A stretch of DNA of 64,000 nucleotides from Hygrophila difformis (GCA_030278955.1 JAOANR010000009.1:39704945-39768944), one strand, 5' to 3'; positions 32,835 through 45,319 are shown, numbered from the stretch's first letter. Made by a program: numbers and translations. Notes: generated from the letters alone by a model not told the origin.

Positions 32835-33107
32835 TAGAATGTAGTGATTACCAAATGATGGGGGAAAAGGTCCCATAAAATCAATTCCCCACACATCAAA
32901 TATCTCTACTTCTAAAATTCCTTTTTGAGGCATTTCTTCTCTCATTGAAATGTTTCCCAATCTTTGGCGTTTGTCACACATCTTTATAAGTTTCTGGCAA
33001 TCCAAAAAGATAGTCGGCCAGAAGAAACCACAGTCTAAAACTTTTCTAGCAGTTCTAGCAGGACCATGATGGCCTCCTAACGAATTCTCATGACACTTTC
33101 TAACAAT
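32835..33107 (-). pseudogene. Athila integrase N-terminal fragment
   Basis: Minus strand, contains the zinc-binding HHCC module (CHENSLGGHHGPARTARKVL, then CQKLIKMCDKRQ) and the first catalytic Asp region (DVWGIDFMGPFPPSFGNHYI), cut off by element B. A TAA lies just upstream (33105 region). Confidence 0.8.
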
Positions 33108-35199
33108 TTAAAAACCTTCCTTCTCATGAACACAGCGCCTAATAACCTGATCAGAACAAAACTTATATAAAAAGGGGTCATCCCAATAGTATTTCTGAAT
33201 TTCTCTGAAAAATCTTGACTTCTGATGAGAGTCTTTAAACTTTGGAACAATCTTGCAAGCTAGATAATTAGCAAAATCTGAAAACCAAGGACAATCAAAT
33301 TGATGCAACTGCAAAGCATACAACTGTTCATCTGGAAATTTATCATTTACAACTTCCTCCTTTTCTGTTTTCTCTTCCAATCTAGAAAGATGATCTGCTA
33401 TTCCATTGTCTTTTCCTTTTCTGTCTTTAATAATAATGTCAAACTCTTGTAAAAGTAAAACCCATCTTATCAGCCTAGGTTTAGCTTCTTGCTTTGAGAA
33501 GAGATATCTTAATGCAGTGTGATCTGTGTACACTATAGTTTGAGCTCCAATAAGATACTGTCTGAACTTGTCAAAGGCAAAAACTACAGCATACATTTCC
33601 TTTTCTGTAGTGGTATAGTTTATCTGATCATCATTAAGAGTATGGCTAGCATAATAGATAATATGATGTTTGCCTTCTTTATGTTGCCCCAAAACTGCTC
33701 CTACTGCATTCTCACTTCCATCACACAAGTTCAAAAGGTAAACTCCAATCAGGAGACTGAACTATAGGTGCAGTGATAAGTTTCTCCTTCAAGGTCTTAG
33801 AAGCAGTCAAGCAATCTTCATCAAAGCTAAATACCACATCCTTATGAAGAAGATTACATAAAGGTCTTGCTATTTTAGAAAAGTCCTTAATAAACCTTCT
33901 ATAAAAACCAGCATGACCAAGAAAACTCCTTACTGCCTTAATCGTTTTAGGTGGTGGTAGATTTGCTATCACAGAAACCTTAGCTTTGTCTACTTCTATT
34001 CCTGCTCTAGATACTTTGTGTCCTAGGACAATTCCTTCCTGAACCATGAAATGATACTTTTCCCAGTTAAGAACCAAGTTAGTGTCCTCACATCTCTGCA
34101 AAATTTTTGACAAATTTTTTAAAGAATCTTCAAAGTCAGTTCCATGAACGGTAAAATCATCCATAAACACTTCAATGCATTTTTCAATAAAATCAGAGAA
34201 AATACTCATCATGCATCTTTGAAAAGTAGCAGGAGCATTACATAATCCAAAAGGCATTCTTCTATAAGCAAATGTTCCATATGGGCAAGTAAAAGTTGTC
34301 TTTTCATGATCTTCACTAGCAATAACTATTTGATTATAACCAGAATAACCATCTAAGAAGCTGTAAAATGGTTTACCTGACAGTCTTTCTAACATTTGAT
34401 CAATAAAGGGTAAAGGAAAATGATCTTTTCTTATGGCAGTATTTAGCTTTATATAATCAATGCAAACTCTCCAACCAGTTACTGGTCTTGTTGCTACTTC
34501 ATCACCATGTTCATTAGTCACAATGCAAATCCCACCCTTTTTGGGTACAACTTGTGTTGGACTTACCCATTTACTATCAGAAATAGGATAGATTATACCT
34601 GCATCAAGTAGTTTGATTACCTCCTTCTTGACAACTTCTTGCATTGGTGGATTTAGTCTCCTCTGTGGTTGTCTGGATGGTTTGTATTCATCTTCCATCA
34701 GGATCCTATGCATACAAATGTGTGGACTGATGCCTTTGATATCTGTTATAGTCCAAGCAATTGCCTGAATATGATTTTTAAGAGTACCTACTAGAGCTCG
34801 TTCTTGTTCTTCAGTCAATCTAGATGAAATTATTACCGGAAGCTTCTTTTTGTCTGCCAGAAAGGCAAACTTAAGATGTTCCGGTAATACTTTAAGTTCA
34901 AGCTCTGGTGGGTTTTCTATTGATGGAATTAATTTGCTTCGAGTTTGCACTTCCATCTTTAAATCAGATCCTTCTTTAGAAGGATATGTTTTATCAATGT
35001 CATCCTCAGATTGTTCTGAAGATGTCATATCCTCACTTTCTGATCCATCCTTGATTTCACTAGTCTCAGGATCAGCGAATCTATCCGCGCACAAGTAAGC
35101 AAAAGTAGCATCTTCAGCATTTGTGAGTGGGGTGAGATTGTTCTCAATTACATCAGTGGTAAAGAGATTATAGTAATCAAAAAGATTTCCCCCCTCCAT
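33108..35199 (-). pseudogene. Athila reverse transcriptase and RNase H
   Basis: RT frame 35199-33721: SRQPQRRLNPPMQEVVKKEV, WRVCIDYIKLN, YSFLDGYSGYNQI, catalytic FMDDFTVHG, GHAGFYRRFIKDFS. The frame breaks at about 33725 by a small indel and continues as RNase H 33731-33108 ([35 protein letters not shown]). These are Athila-lineage signatures. The enzyme domains are otherwise well preserved, so the copy is not ancient at this point. Confidence 0.88.
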
Positions 35200-35286
35200 A
35201 GTACTAAAATCTAATCACTTTCCCGCTACATTGGTTTCAAAAGCATTAAAAGGATATGTTGCCATCTTCATCATGTCGAAAGTAAC

Positions 35287-36154
35287 TTACTGATCATCAA
35301 CGTGAAGTTTTACTATGCCATTCTTTGCATCAATCATGGCTCCTGCAGTCACCAGGAAAGGCCTTCCTAGTATGATAGGAATTCTGACATTTTCATCGAT
35401 ATTAAGAATGACAAAGTCAGCTGGAAAACAAAGGCCTCCTGTCTTTACTAAAACATCTTCAATGATCCCTTCTGGTCTGGTGCTCGATTGGTCAGCAAAG
35501 AAGAGAGTCATATTAACTGGCCCCATCTTCCCCAAGTCCAAACGTCTAGCCATAGCAAGTGGCATTACATTGATGCTGCTTCCTAAGTCACAGAGCCCTC
35601 GCCCAGCTTCTTTACAGTTGGTAATCAGGGGAAAAGTAAAACTCCCTGGATCTTCAAGCTTTGGAGGAATCCATTGTTGAAGAACCAAGCTACAATTCTG
35701 ATTTAAGACCACCATTTGCTGCTCTCCCGCACTTCGTTTCCCTAAAATCAATTCTTTCAGAAACTTAGCGTAAGTGGGCATTTCAGCAATTAATTCAACT
35801 AAAGGGATTGATATTTCAATGGCCTTAATCTTTTCAAGAAATTTCTTAAATTTAATTTCTTGAAAAATCATTTTTGAGTCTCCCAGGATATGGTATCCTG
35901 GGCATGTGTTCATCCAGTGAATCCTTTTTGTTACCTGTAGAGTTAGAGTTAGGGATATCATTACCTCCCTCTTTTTCCTTTGGAAAGGAGTGTCCTGAGA
36001 CATTCTTTTCCAAACCCTTATCCTCAAGTATCTGCCTTTGTTCAAGCTGATCATCTTCTTCCATTGTCTGAACATCTTTGAACTTTTTCTGCTGCAGCAA
36101 CCTATCTCGTTTCTTTTCAAATTCGGGATCAACAACTTCTTTTCCTCCCCTCAA
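35287..36154 (-). pseudogene. Athila protease region
   Basis: Two overlapping frames: 36154-35852 (LRGGKEVVDPE, end of Gag linker) and 36135-35287, which contains the aspartic protease (GLCDLGSSINVMPL, active-site Asp-Leu-Gly, and ILGRPFLVTAGAMIDA). A frameshift separates them. 35200-35286 is a short non-coding gap with a stop before RT. Confidence 0.8.
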
Positions 36155-37842
36155 TGTAACTGCCTTACATTGTGGATTTGTTTCAGAGGAACTTGGTATT
36201 TTCCTTTTACTCTTTGTTGTATTAACTTGGCCATCTCTGTTACTGAATCTTCAACATTCTTGATTGAAGCCTGCAGTTGGTTGTTCGTCTCTGTCTGCTT
36301 AACAATAAGCTTCTTCAGAGCATTCTCCACCTTTAAAGAATAAGTGTTATCCTGAACAACAGGATAAGGGCCTAGTGGCACTGGTTGCTGTGGGAAATTT
36401 GCAGGCATTGGTGCAAACTGTCCATATGGTCTATTCTGTTGATTCATTTGTTGAGGAGGTCTCTGAGGGTACATTTGCTGCTGAGGATAAAATGGTTGTT
36501 GAGGACGAAACTGCTGCTGATTCTGTTGAGGTGGATTCAGGAGATGTGCATTCTGTGTGTTTTGAGTGTTACCATAGCTCAAGTTTGGATGCTTGTTCTG
36601 GAATCCAGTGTAGTTACAGCTCTCATCTTGTTTTGGTGCTTCCTGGAGTTGTGGACATTGATCATTATGATGTGGCCCAGAACATATTCCACATTGATAA
36701 ACTGGTTCCATTGGAGTAGGTTGAAGGATCATCACAGGTTGTTGTTGTTGATGCTGAACTTGTTGACTTGTTTGCTGAGCTAGCTGTAACTCAGCAATTT
36801 GTTTAGTGAGTGCTGCAAATTTTTCTTCATTTTTGTCTGTGTGGATAACAAGACTCTTTCTTGTAGGAGATGGTGGGTCATCATCTTGGAGGACTGCTCT
36901 GCTAGCTGTCATGGTGTCTATTGTTGACCAAGCTCTATCAAGTGGCATCTGAAGTAATTGTTCCCCTCCAATGGCATTAATCATCATCTGCCAAGTGTGG
37001 GTGAGTCTAGTGAAAAAGATCTTCAGAAGTCTTCTTTCTGTGATACCATGCTGCGGGCATCTTTTAAGCATATCAAAGAATCTGTCTCGAGCATCCTTCA
37101 AAGATTCTCCTTTTCTCATCTTAAAGCTAGAAATCTTATCTACCCATTCATCTACTTTACTTCCTGGAAAATATTTGAGCAAGAAGTTTCTGACTAGTTC
37201 TGGCCAAGTAGCCTTCTGTTGAGCGTTCAATGAATCATACCATTCTTTCGCAGAACCATCCAAAGAGAATGGGAACATTGCTAGTTGAATGGTTTCTCTT
37301 GATGCTCTACCCTTCTTCACTGTCTTACTCAGTTCAACAAACTTTTTGAGATGTAAGTGTGGTTCTTCAGCACTCAACCCATAAAAAGCTCTGGAAGATG
37401 CCAAGTTTAATATACCAGGTGGTATATTAACCTCTTCATCTGTTCCAGCCAAATACTGATCAACGTTTGGTTGCCATGGTTGATATTGTTCTTCTTGAGG
37501 ATTTGGAGCAGGATTAGCAAAATTTGGTGGAAAGTAATGCTGATGAACAAATTGTGGTGCAGCAGCCCTCTGTGGTGCTTGAAAATGTCCTCGAAGTGGT
37601 ACGTTTTGCTGATTTTCTAGCTGTCCATTTGGTAAGTTTCCAGGTCCGTCATATTGTCCATTGTTAGCCATCCTAGTTATTGTTGAAAGATTCCCTTCTA
37701 CAAGATCTCTTTGTCTCCTTCTAGCGCTTGCTCTGATCAGCCTTGCTGTTCTTTCAAGTTCACAATTAAAAGGAAGCAAAGGTTGCCTTGAAGATCGAGT
37801 TGTTCTTTCGCTCATAAACTGTTGAGACTTCTCTGTGAACAA
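36151..37842 (-). CDS. Athila gag
   Basis: Open frame of 563 codons. Retrotransposon-gag core about residues 165-300 (GLSAEEPHLHLKKFVEL, AKEWYDSLNAQQKATWPELV, FLLKYFPGSK), zinc knuckle CGICSGPHHNDQC about residue 385, then a long Gln/Pro-rich stretch (residues about 430-490). The real start may be the second Met (37815). The stop falls inside the normal Gag-protease linker, so the polyprotein is broken here. Structural capsid protein. Confidence 0.85.
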   Translation of the reverse strand: MFTEKSQQFMSERTTRSSRQPLLPFNCELERTARLIRASARRRQRDLVEGNLSTITRMANNGQYDGPGNLPNGQLENQQNVPLRGHFQAPQRAAAPQFVHQHYFPPNFANPAPNPQEEQYQPWQPNVDQYLAGTDEEVNIPPGILNLASSRAFYGLSAEEPHLHLKKFVELSKTVKKGRASRETIQLAMFPFSLDGSAKEWYDSLNAQQKATWPELVRNFLLKYFPGSKVDEWVDKISSFKMRKGESLKDARDRFFDMLKRCPQHGITERRLLKIFFTRLTHTWQMMINAIGGEQLLQMPLDRAWSTIDTMTASRAVLQDDDPPSPTRKSLVIHTDKNEEKFAALTKQIAELQLAQQTSQQVQHQQQQPVMILQPTPMEPVYQCGICSGPHHNDQCPQLQEAPKQDESCNYTGFQNKHPNLSYGNTQNTQNAHLLNPPQQNQQQFRPQQPFYPQQQMYPQRPPQQMNQQNRPYGQFAPMPANFPQQPVPLGPYPVVQDNTYSLKVENALKKLIVKQTETNNQLQASIKNVEDSVTEMAKLIQQRVKGKYQVPLKQIHNVRQLH

Positions 37843-37937
37843 AATGAAAGAATTAATGAATTTATTATGATATAAAGTAAATAATTACAATTAAAACAAA
37901 GAGTATCTACAGTTCTAAAATTCATAACGCTACACCC

Positions 37938-37955
37938 TCCCCGGCAACGGCGCCA
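37938..37955 (-). other. Primer-binding site (tRNA-Asp) of the Athila element
   Basis: On the minus strand TGGCGCCGTTGCCGGGGA, the complement of the tRNA-Asp 3' end and characteristic of Athila/Tat elements. It abuts the LTR. Confidence 0.88.
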
Positions 37956-40900
37956 TGAAGCTTTGAGGTAAAACCCGCTGTAATGCCCCCCGACAGCCTT
38001 TAAACTATAATCCTATAGGACTGTTAAAGAGCTTGCCTAATTTTTCCTACCGAAAGCGCACGGTATCAAGCTGCAGTATTTATTTTTATTGTCGGGATCG
38101 TTCATTAGAGAGTTACACGATAGAAGCGTTTTAATAGAATTATTAGTTCTAGAACCTGTTTCTGTTCTTGGTTTAAGGATGATGTAATGATGATGACTAA
38201 GAATTAAATGCTGAACTGTAAATGCATAAAACTGTAAACAATAATAAAGAAAACAATTGAAATGATGTTGAGTGTTATGATTATGTTCATGAGTTTAAGA
38301 TAGTGCGGACCAAATCAAATAAACGAAATAAGAGTATGATGAGAATATCATACTTCAATGGTTAGAAACAGAATGAAAGTTCATCGAGATAGACAAATCC
38401 TCTATGCAACTTAATCAAATCTTCATGTCTTAAATCACTTCCCAAGACAGGTACTTGTGATTCAGTGTCATGACAATCTAAGCACTGAAATCATGGGATA
38501 CTGTCATCGCAGGATGATCGGTCAAACTCATTATGTGACAAAAGCTTTTTAGAACTGTCACTTAATCTATTTCTTTCGGACTCAGATTAAGCCTTTGACA
38601 ACTCAAGGTCACATCTAAATCATCTTATATTCATCTGAACTTGAAGTTGTTCTTTTTATTACTCTGAATCAAACTGGTCTCATGACCCTATATTGGATGT
38701 CCTCTATAAGAAGTGAAAAAGCAAGTGTTTAAATCTATCATCCAATGGTTTCATAAGACTTGACTCCTCAGAGTAATTCCTTCAAGTAATTGTAAGAAGT
38801 AATAGTCCTGTAAGTATATCAAGATGAAATTGCTATTCAAAATCCTTGACTTATCCAGACCACTCAGATTCATATAGATGGTTTAGCTTGAGAAATCTTT
38901 GTAAACAATTCCAAATACCCATGGCTTGACTCAGGATTAGTAAGACTGTAGAAAGAATATTTAATCTCCTACCCATAGCATATAGTGAAAACTGTAAAGC
39001 TATGAACCCTGGAAATTAATCTTCTTAAAACTCCACTAATTATTGGGACAAAAGATGGTTTTTGAAACACCCTTCCCTTTTAAACGACAGGTACTAAATG
39101 TCCAACTAAAGAACAAGTTTGTTCTTCATCACCCTGAGTAAATAATGATTGAGAAAACTTATATCATCATCTTTCTCAATGTACTAATGAAAATATTAAC
39201 ATGAATTACAAATATGAATTATGAGTCTGTATTTGTGAAGTAAGATTACTCATCATAAATTGGAAAATATCCCAAAATACCATATGTATAGGTAGTATTA
39301 TATGTATAAGGAAACGATGAGGGTTCTGAGTCCTCTTAATCAAAATGCTAGAGTGTTTCCAAAATATAAACTGGAAACTAGACAGAATTAGGAAATCACT
39401 TTCCTATGAAAAAGATTTGAGAAATAATTCTGCAAAATAAATGTCCAAGATAGCTCGCAGTAACTACTTTGGGTTTCAAACTATGAACATTCCAATTTTC
39501 CGCACGCTATGTCTGTACAGCGTGGAGGGAGTTATTGTTCAAAGAATGTTCCTCAGATTTTGTTTATACAAAGAACTGAACGCCTCGCAGTAATATCTGT
39601 AAGAATGCGGCGAGGTATCCAATTCCTACTTATAGAATAGGGGTTATATATGTATAAGAAGTGAGTAGTTGATGTCCCAAGAAAATGGGAATCAATTCTG
39701 TTGCTATTATGAGTTGGTTCTCTCGCTTTGTCAAAATGACATCGCGAGAGTGTTGAAATAGCCTCTCTTGAAACAAAGTTGTCTGAATAATTCCTCGCGT
39801 CATCTTTTAGGATGAAGCGTGGTTTTATCCTTATGTGAAGTAAATGATCAAGTCCTATAACTGTCATAACTACCTTCTAGAACTTTTATTCAGAAAATAA
39901 TGAAAACAGAACCTTTCACATTCAAATTCGAGAATTTAAAGTTGTTAATTCTTAAAGATTATCATGTGATGATTAACACTACATGGGTCTTTAGGAACCT
40001 TTTAGAGTTCTGAACATTAATTTCTGTGGATTTCTTCCAAATTTGTGATCGAGGTATAGTATCAACAGAAAATCGAATGAATTCACAATTTTACCAGTTT
40101 CATACCTAACTCGGTTACAACATCCAAGCTTCTTGCGCAATTAGAACGAACAAATTACGAATTAAAGATATGAAAGTATCATGATCTCGAGAATCAAATT
40201 ATCGATGTGATGCAAATTCCAAAAAAAATGAATATTGTATTCGAGGTTTATACTTCTCTGAAACAGAATTAAAAAACATCAGATTTCTAATAAACTTTGA
40301 AAATTGTAACCAGAAAGATAAGAAATGCACGATTTGATAACTGATCATTCTTCACATATCTTGAATAACAAAAAATTAAAAACGAATACACCTGGAAATC
40401 TGATTGCAATCAGAATAATGTGAATTTGAACGAAGAAGTCGGAAACTAGATGGTGATCGTCGTAATGGATGAACAAAGCATTCCGAAAGCAATTCTTCTT
40501 CCAGGGTATCCTCAAACTAATCTACTAAAATATTCCGAAGAAAATCTACTGCGAAATTGAATTACAAATCTGAAGAACTTGAAGTAAATTGCAGTGAAAG
40601 TAAACCCTAGCTAACCTACCTACTGAATTCTAAAAGTGAACTGGAGAGAAAAAAAAATGAGCTATTCTCTTCAATCTCCCGCTACTTGAGCTGATCCCCC
40701 AAGGGTCTTATTTATAGATGAGCGTTGTAACTGCTTCAGCCTTGGATGATAACCGCTCGCATCAGAATAGCTCTCCTCTCGCTTTGTCCAGTTCCTTCAA
40801 AGCGAGAGTCAAAAATATAATTATCTTTCTTGACAAGGCGAGAACTCACAGTCTCTTCAAACAGTTTGCTTCTCGCCATAATATCTAAGGCTTCCTGTCT

Positions 40901-41275
40901 TGCACAAACTTCCTTTCCTCGCGATGTCAAACAATCATCGCGTGGGCTTCAGCTTCTGAACATTTTCCTTAGATCTTTCCTGATTTTGTACGTAAGTCCT
41001 CGCACTTCCTCTCTTTCCTCGCTATGTCTTTTTCCATCTCCCGCTGCTTTTCAACTTAACTTCCTGCTGAATGACAAAGCGTGAGTCAGTTCAAATAAAA
41101 ACATAGCGTGCGAGACTTGAATTGAAAACTTAGAATTTCAAGCCATTTTCAATGTAATTCCAACTTCTTCACAATCTTGGTTCTTCTCCATCTTTTCTCA
41201 TCTTCCATGATTATTCATTAAAAACAAATGGAATTAAGAACATAAGATCATCATTAAGACACTAAATTGGATGCA
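37956..41275 (-). repeat. Athila 5' LTR with hairpin series
   Basis: From the PBS (CA end at 37956 on the minus strand) to the point where copia coding sequence begins. The outer end is placed at about 41275 by exclusion; no clean TG match to the 3' LTR remnant was found, so 1 to 20 bases of uncertainty remain. AT-rich, no ORF. Hairpins include 39503-39524, 39583-39615, 39721-39749, 39793-39822, 40776-40808 (perfect 10-bp stem CTCTCGCTTT/AAAGCGAGAG), 40837-40877 (GGCGAGA/TCTCGCC) and 40917-40945 (CGCGATG/CATCGCG). Confidence 0.65.
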
Positions 41276-43054
41276 AATGACAGTCATAAAAGACTGTCAT
41301 CACTGACTGGAAAGGAAACAATTTCCTTTAAAGAAGTTACCACTGCCTTATCTTCTAACGAGATCAGAAAGAAGGATAAGTTAGAACACAGGAGTTCGAC
41401 TGGTGAAGCCCATACCGTTCGGGGCCGTAGCCACAAGTACAAGCCGGACAGAAGAGGCAGATCCCAGTCAAGAGGCGGAGTGTCAAAAGATGAATGTATC
41501 TTTTGTCACGAAAAAGGACATTGGAAGAAAGATTGCCCTAAGCTGCAAAAGAAAAAGGGGAAAGCTGTAGCAGAGGCTTGTGTTTCATCGGTAACGACGT
41601 GCACTGACGACTGGTTGCTAGACTCAGGATGCTCATTTCACATGTGTTCCAGGAAGGAGTGGTTTGTCAACCTTGAAAGTGTTGACGGTGGAGTTGTCTA
41701 CCTAGCCAACAACGGATATTGCCAGATAGCTGGAGTTGGCTCAGTATATCTGAAGAACCACGATGGAACAACCAAGGTGCTGACAGAAGTTCGGTACATA
41801 CCAAAATTTGCTAAGAATCTCATATCTGTGGGACTCTTGGAAGCTAAAGGCCACTCCATCAGCATTCAGAATGGGATTATGAAAGTGGTCTCAGGAGCAC
41901 TTGTCGTCATGAAAGGTATAAGGAAAAATAACTTATACCACTTCCAGGGCAATACAATGGTTGGCATTGCAGCAGCAGTATCAGGAGCATACAAGGAAGA
42001 GGAGATGACCAAGCTATGGCATATGAGGCTTGGGCATGCTGGGGAAAAATCCTTGCAGACTCTGGCTAAGCAAGGATTATTAAAGGGTGCAAAGACTTGC
42101 AAACTTGAATTTTGCGAGCAATGTGTTCTGGGAAAGAAAACGCGGGTGAAGTTCGGAACAGCAATCCATAACACTAAAGGCATTATGGATTACATTCACT
42201 CAGATGTGTGGGGACCTATCAAGAAGGCTTCTTTGGGAGGAAACCACTATTTTGTAACGTTTGTTGATGACTTTTCCCGGAGAGTATGGGTGTATCCCAT
42301 GCGAACAAAAAATGAAGCATTCGGGAAATTCCTCGCTTGGAAGAAAATGATGGAGAACCAGACCGGGAGGAAGATTAAAGTGCTTCGATCTGATAATGGC
42401 ACAGAATATCGAAATGACCCTTTTTTCGATTTGTGCAAAAAGGAAGGTATTTCCCGACATTTCACTGTGCGGGACACGCCACAACAGAATGGGGTGGCTG
42501 AACGGATGAACCGAACCTTGTTGGAGAAAGTTCGGTGTATGTTGTCCAATGCTAATTTGGGCAAGAAGTTCTGGGCTGAAGCGGTGACATATGCGAGCCA
42601 TCTAATCAATCGACTACCATCAACTGCACTTAAAGGCAAGACACCTTTGGAGGCATTGTTTGGCAAACCTGCAAATGATTATGATTCTTTACGTGTGTTC
42701 GGTTCCGCTGCATATTATCACGTGAAATAATCAAAGCTGGATCCGAGGGCGAGAAAAGTTGTTTTCGTAGGGATATCTTCTGGAGTAAAAGGATATCGCC
42801 TATGGTGCCCGGAGATGAAAAAGGTGATCTTTAACAGAGATGTTACCTTCAACGAATCGATAATGTTGAAGCAGGTAACCAAGCAGCAGCCGGATAGTAC
42901 TCCCCAGCAGGTGGAGCATTATCCTCAACAGGTGGAGTTTCAGACATCTACAACCATAGAGGTAGATGGTCAACCAATAGAAGACGATGGTCCAAGTACC
43001 GAAGAAGAGCCCAGAGAAAGTGAGGTTTTAACCCAAGAACCTCAGGAGCAATAA
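41276..43054 (+). pseudogene. Copia (Tork/Tnt1 lineage) gag end, protease, integrase
   Basis: Open from 41267 on the plus strand. Gag tail (TGKETISFKEVTTALSSNE), zinc knuckle CIFCHEKGHWKKDC, protease WLLDSGCSFHM, GAG-pre-integrase (LWHMRLGHAGEKSL, CEQCVLGK), integrase core (DVWGPIKKASLGG, FVDDFSRRVWVYP, RSDNGTEYRND, TPQQNGVAERMNRTLLEK). TAA at 42728-42730 is a single nonsense change, since the frame continues (SKLDPRARKVVFVG) to 43054. LTR, PBS and most of gag are missing on the left, where the Athila LTR abuts. Confidence 0.9.
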
Positions 43055-44725
43055 GATTTACCAATTGCAATGAGGAGCCAAGAAGAGAAACTCGGAGACC
43101 TGCTCGATTCGAAAACATGTTGGCCTATGCACTTCCTGTTATTGAAGAAGGTATACCACAAACTTTTCTTGATGCAAGAATTAGTCCGGAAAAAGAAAAG
43201 TGGAAGAAAGCCATGGACGAGGAAATGCATTCCCTTGAAGCAAATCACACGTGGAAGCTAGCTAAACTCCCAGAGGGAAAGAAGGCAATTGGTTGCAAGT
43301 GGGTCTATGCTCAGAAAGAGGGATTTCCAGAAAAGAATGACGTTCGCTACAAGGCAAGATTGGTAGCTAAAGGCTATGCTCAAAATGAGGGAATTGACTA
43401 CAATGAGGTATTTTCCCCTGTTGTGAGACATTCCTCTATTCGTATTTTGTTGGCCTTGGTAGCGCAGCTTGATTTGGAATTAGTTCAAATGGATGTAAAG
43501 ATGGCATTCTTACATGGTGATTTGAAGGAGGAAATCTACATGACCCAACCAGAAGGATTTGAAGTTGCTGGAAAAGAAGATTGGGTTTGCAGGTTGAACA
43601 AATCGCTTTATGGATTGAAACAATCACCAAGACAATGGTATAAGCGATTTGATCAATTTATGATTGGCCAGAAGTACACCAGAAGCAGTTTTGATCATTG
43701 CGTATATTTTCGTAAGCTACATGATGGATCTTTCATTTATCTTCTTCTATATGTAGATGACATGTTAATTGCTTTGAAACATAAAGGAGAGATAAAGGTT
43801 GAAGTCCCAACTCAGCAAAGAGTTTGAAATGAAAAATCTCGGTGAAGCAAAGAAAATTCTCGGTATGGAAATAACGAGAGACAGGAAGAGGGGCACTCTG
43901 AGTTTGACTCAGAAGCAATATCTAAAGAAAGTATTGCAGCGGTTTGGCATGACGAACAAAACCAAACCTATAAGTACACCCTTTGCTCCTCATTTAAAAC
44001 TTACTGCTTCACAATGCCCGAAGACGGAAGAGGAACGAGAATACATGTCAAAGGTTCCTTATTCAAATGCGGTGGGTAGCTTGATGTATGCAATGGTGTG
44101 TATAAGGCCTGACATTTCACATGTAGTTGGAGTAGTGAGCAGGTACATGCATGATCCCGGTAAAGATCATTGGCAAGCTGTGAAATGGATTCTAAGGTAT
44201 ATCTTGAAAACCTTAGATATTGGGTTGATATTTGAGAAGACTAATGTTACTGGTCAACATATAGTTGGGTACTGTGATTCAGACTATGCAGGAGATCTGG
44301 ATAAACGTCGATCAACTACTGGATACGTATTTACTCTTGCCAACGCACCAGTTAGTTGGAAGTCTACCTTACAGTCGACCGTTGCTTTGTCAACAACGGA
44401 GGCAGAATACATGGCCATTACAGAAGCTGTTAAGGAAGCCATTTGGTTACAGGGATTGCTGGATGACTTAGGAGTTGGTCAGAAACATGTAACAGTGTTT
44501 TGTGACAGTCAAAGTGCCATTCATCTAGCAACGAACCAGGTATATCATGCTAGAACCAAGCATATCGACGTGCGGTACCATTTTGTGCGGGAAATAATTG
44601 AAGAATGTGGAGTCAAGGTACAAAAGATCAAGACCACCGAGAATCCTGCAGACATGTTGACGAAGGCTGTAACAGGTATCAAGTTCGAACATTGTTTGAA
44701 CTTGATAAATGTCTCAAAAGATTAA
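43055..44725 (+). pseudogene. Copia RT and RNase H
   Basis: Frame starting about 43100 gives RT (KWKKAMDEEMHSLEANHTW, YKARLVAKGYAQ, VQMDVKMAFLHGDL, catalytic YVDDMLIA), ending prematurely at 43827 by a 1-base indel. The next frame (43799-44725) continues (LSKEFEMKNLGEAKKILGM, PYSNAVGSLMYAM) into RNase H (GYCDSDYAGDLDKRRSTTGY, ALSTTEAEYMA, CDSQSAIHLA, RTKHIDVRYHFVRE). Typical of Tnt1-like elements. Also a frameshift between 43054 and 43117. Confidence 0.9.
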
Positions 44726-44830
44726 AGTTGGCGCTTAAAAGCGCATTTGGAGGTCCTGCCGAATTATGTGACACGAGAACCTTGACGGAGATACTGTGAT
44801 TGAAAATTGGGACGCACCAAGGTGGAGATT
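44726..44830 (+). other. Copia 3' untranslated segment and polypurine tract
   Basis: Short non-coding segment ending AAGGTGGAGATT directly before the LTR, the usual purine tract for plus-strand priming in Tork elements. Confidence 0.6.
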
Positions 44831-45319
44831 TGAACGGTGGTCGTCCCACCTTTTGCACAGTGGTCATTGGCCATTAATGAAATTAGGTAAGAGGTAGCTG
44901 AATAAATTGACAAATGTTGACAACACTGTGCAAATTTCGTCTAATCTGAATACACTTCTCTGCTAATGCTTGGCTATAAATACTTGGGCTCTTTCATTTG
45001 CAAGAGCACCCCAGTAGAGAGAAAAAACATTTTAAGGCAGTGCAATTCTTGTACTGCAAATTTCTTGTGAGAGGGTGTAGTGTTTGAGGCTTTTGTAAGT
45101 CTCCTTGTCGAGTGGGTTTTGTCTGTCAAGAAATTATTTCCAAAACCCTTTTGTAATATTGTTTCTCCCTCATAGTGAAATAATAATTCGGTGGGGCTCG
45201 GAGGACGTAGGCAAATTTGTGCCGAACCTCGTTAAATCTTGGTGTTCTCTTTATTGTTTAATTAATAGCTCTATTATTCGGGTATAATTTTGGTGGAAAC
45301 TAACCCGATTTCCACAACA
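44831..45319 (+). repeat. Copia 3' LTR
   Basis: 489 bp from TGAACGGTGG to CCACAACA. It contains a TATA box (CTATAAATA, 44974-44982) and AATAATAA poly(A)-type sequence near 45180. The matching 5' LTR is lost, so ends are set by the PPT and the CA. Confidence 0.65.

Larger units (their letters stand above)
24436..41275 (-). mobile_element. Decayed Athila-type Ty3/gypsy retrotransposon (minus strand), interrupted by element B
   Basis: Read on the minus strand: 5' LTR (about 41275-37956), tRNA-Asp PBS (37955-37938), gag (37842-36151), protease region (36154-35287), RT (35199-33721), RNase H (33734-33108), integrase N-terminus (33107-32835), element B, integrase C-terminus (25499-24943), PPT-like GGGGGTGGAT near 24915, then a 3' LTR remnant (24902-24436). 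RT and PBS are diagnostic of the Athila lineage. There are several frameshifts and stops, and the 3' LTR is cut off at about 24436 next to F-box gene 3. The right LTR end abuts copia coding sequence, so this element probably inserted into the copia element and a later deletion removed the left flank. Confidence 0.85.

Noticed and set aside
41866..42666. Minus-strand ORFs in the copia element
   Set aside because: Shadows of the integrase frame with no domain of their own.
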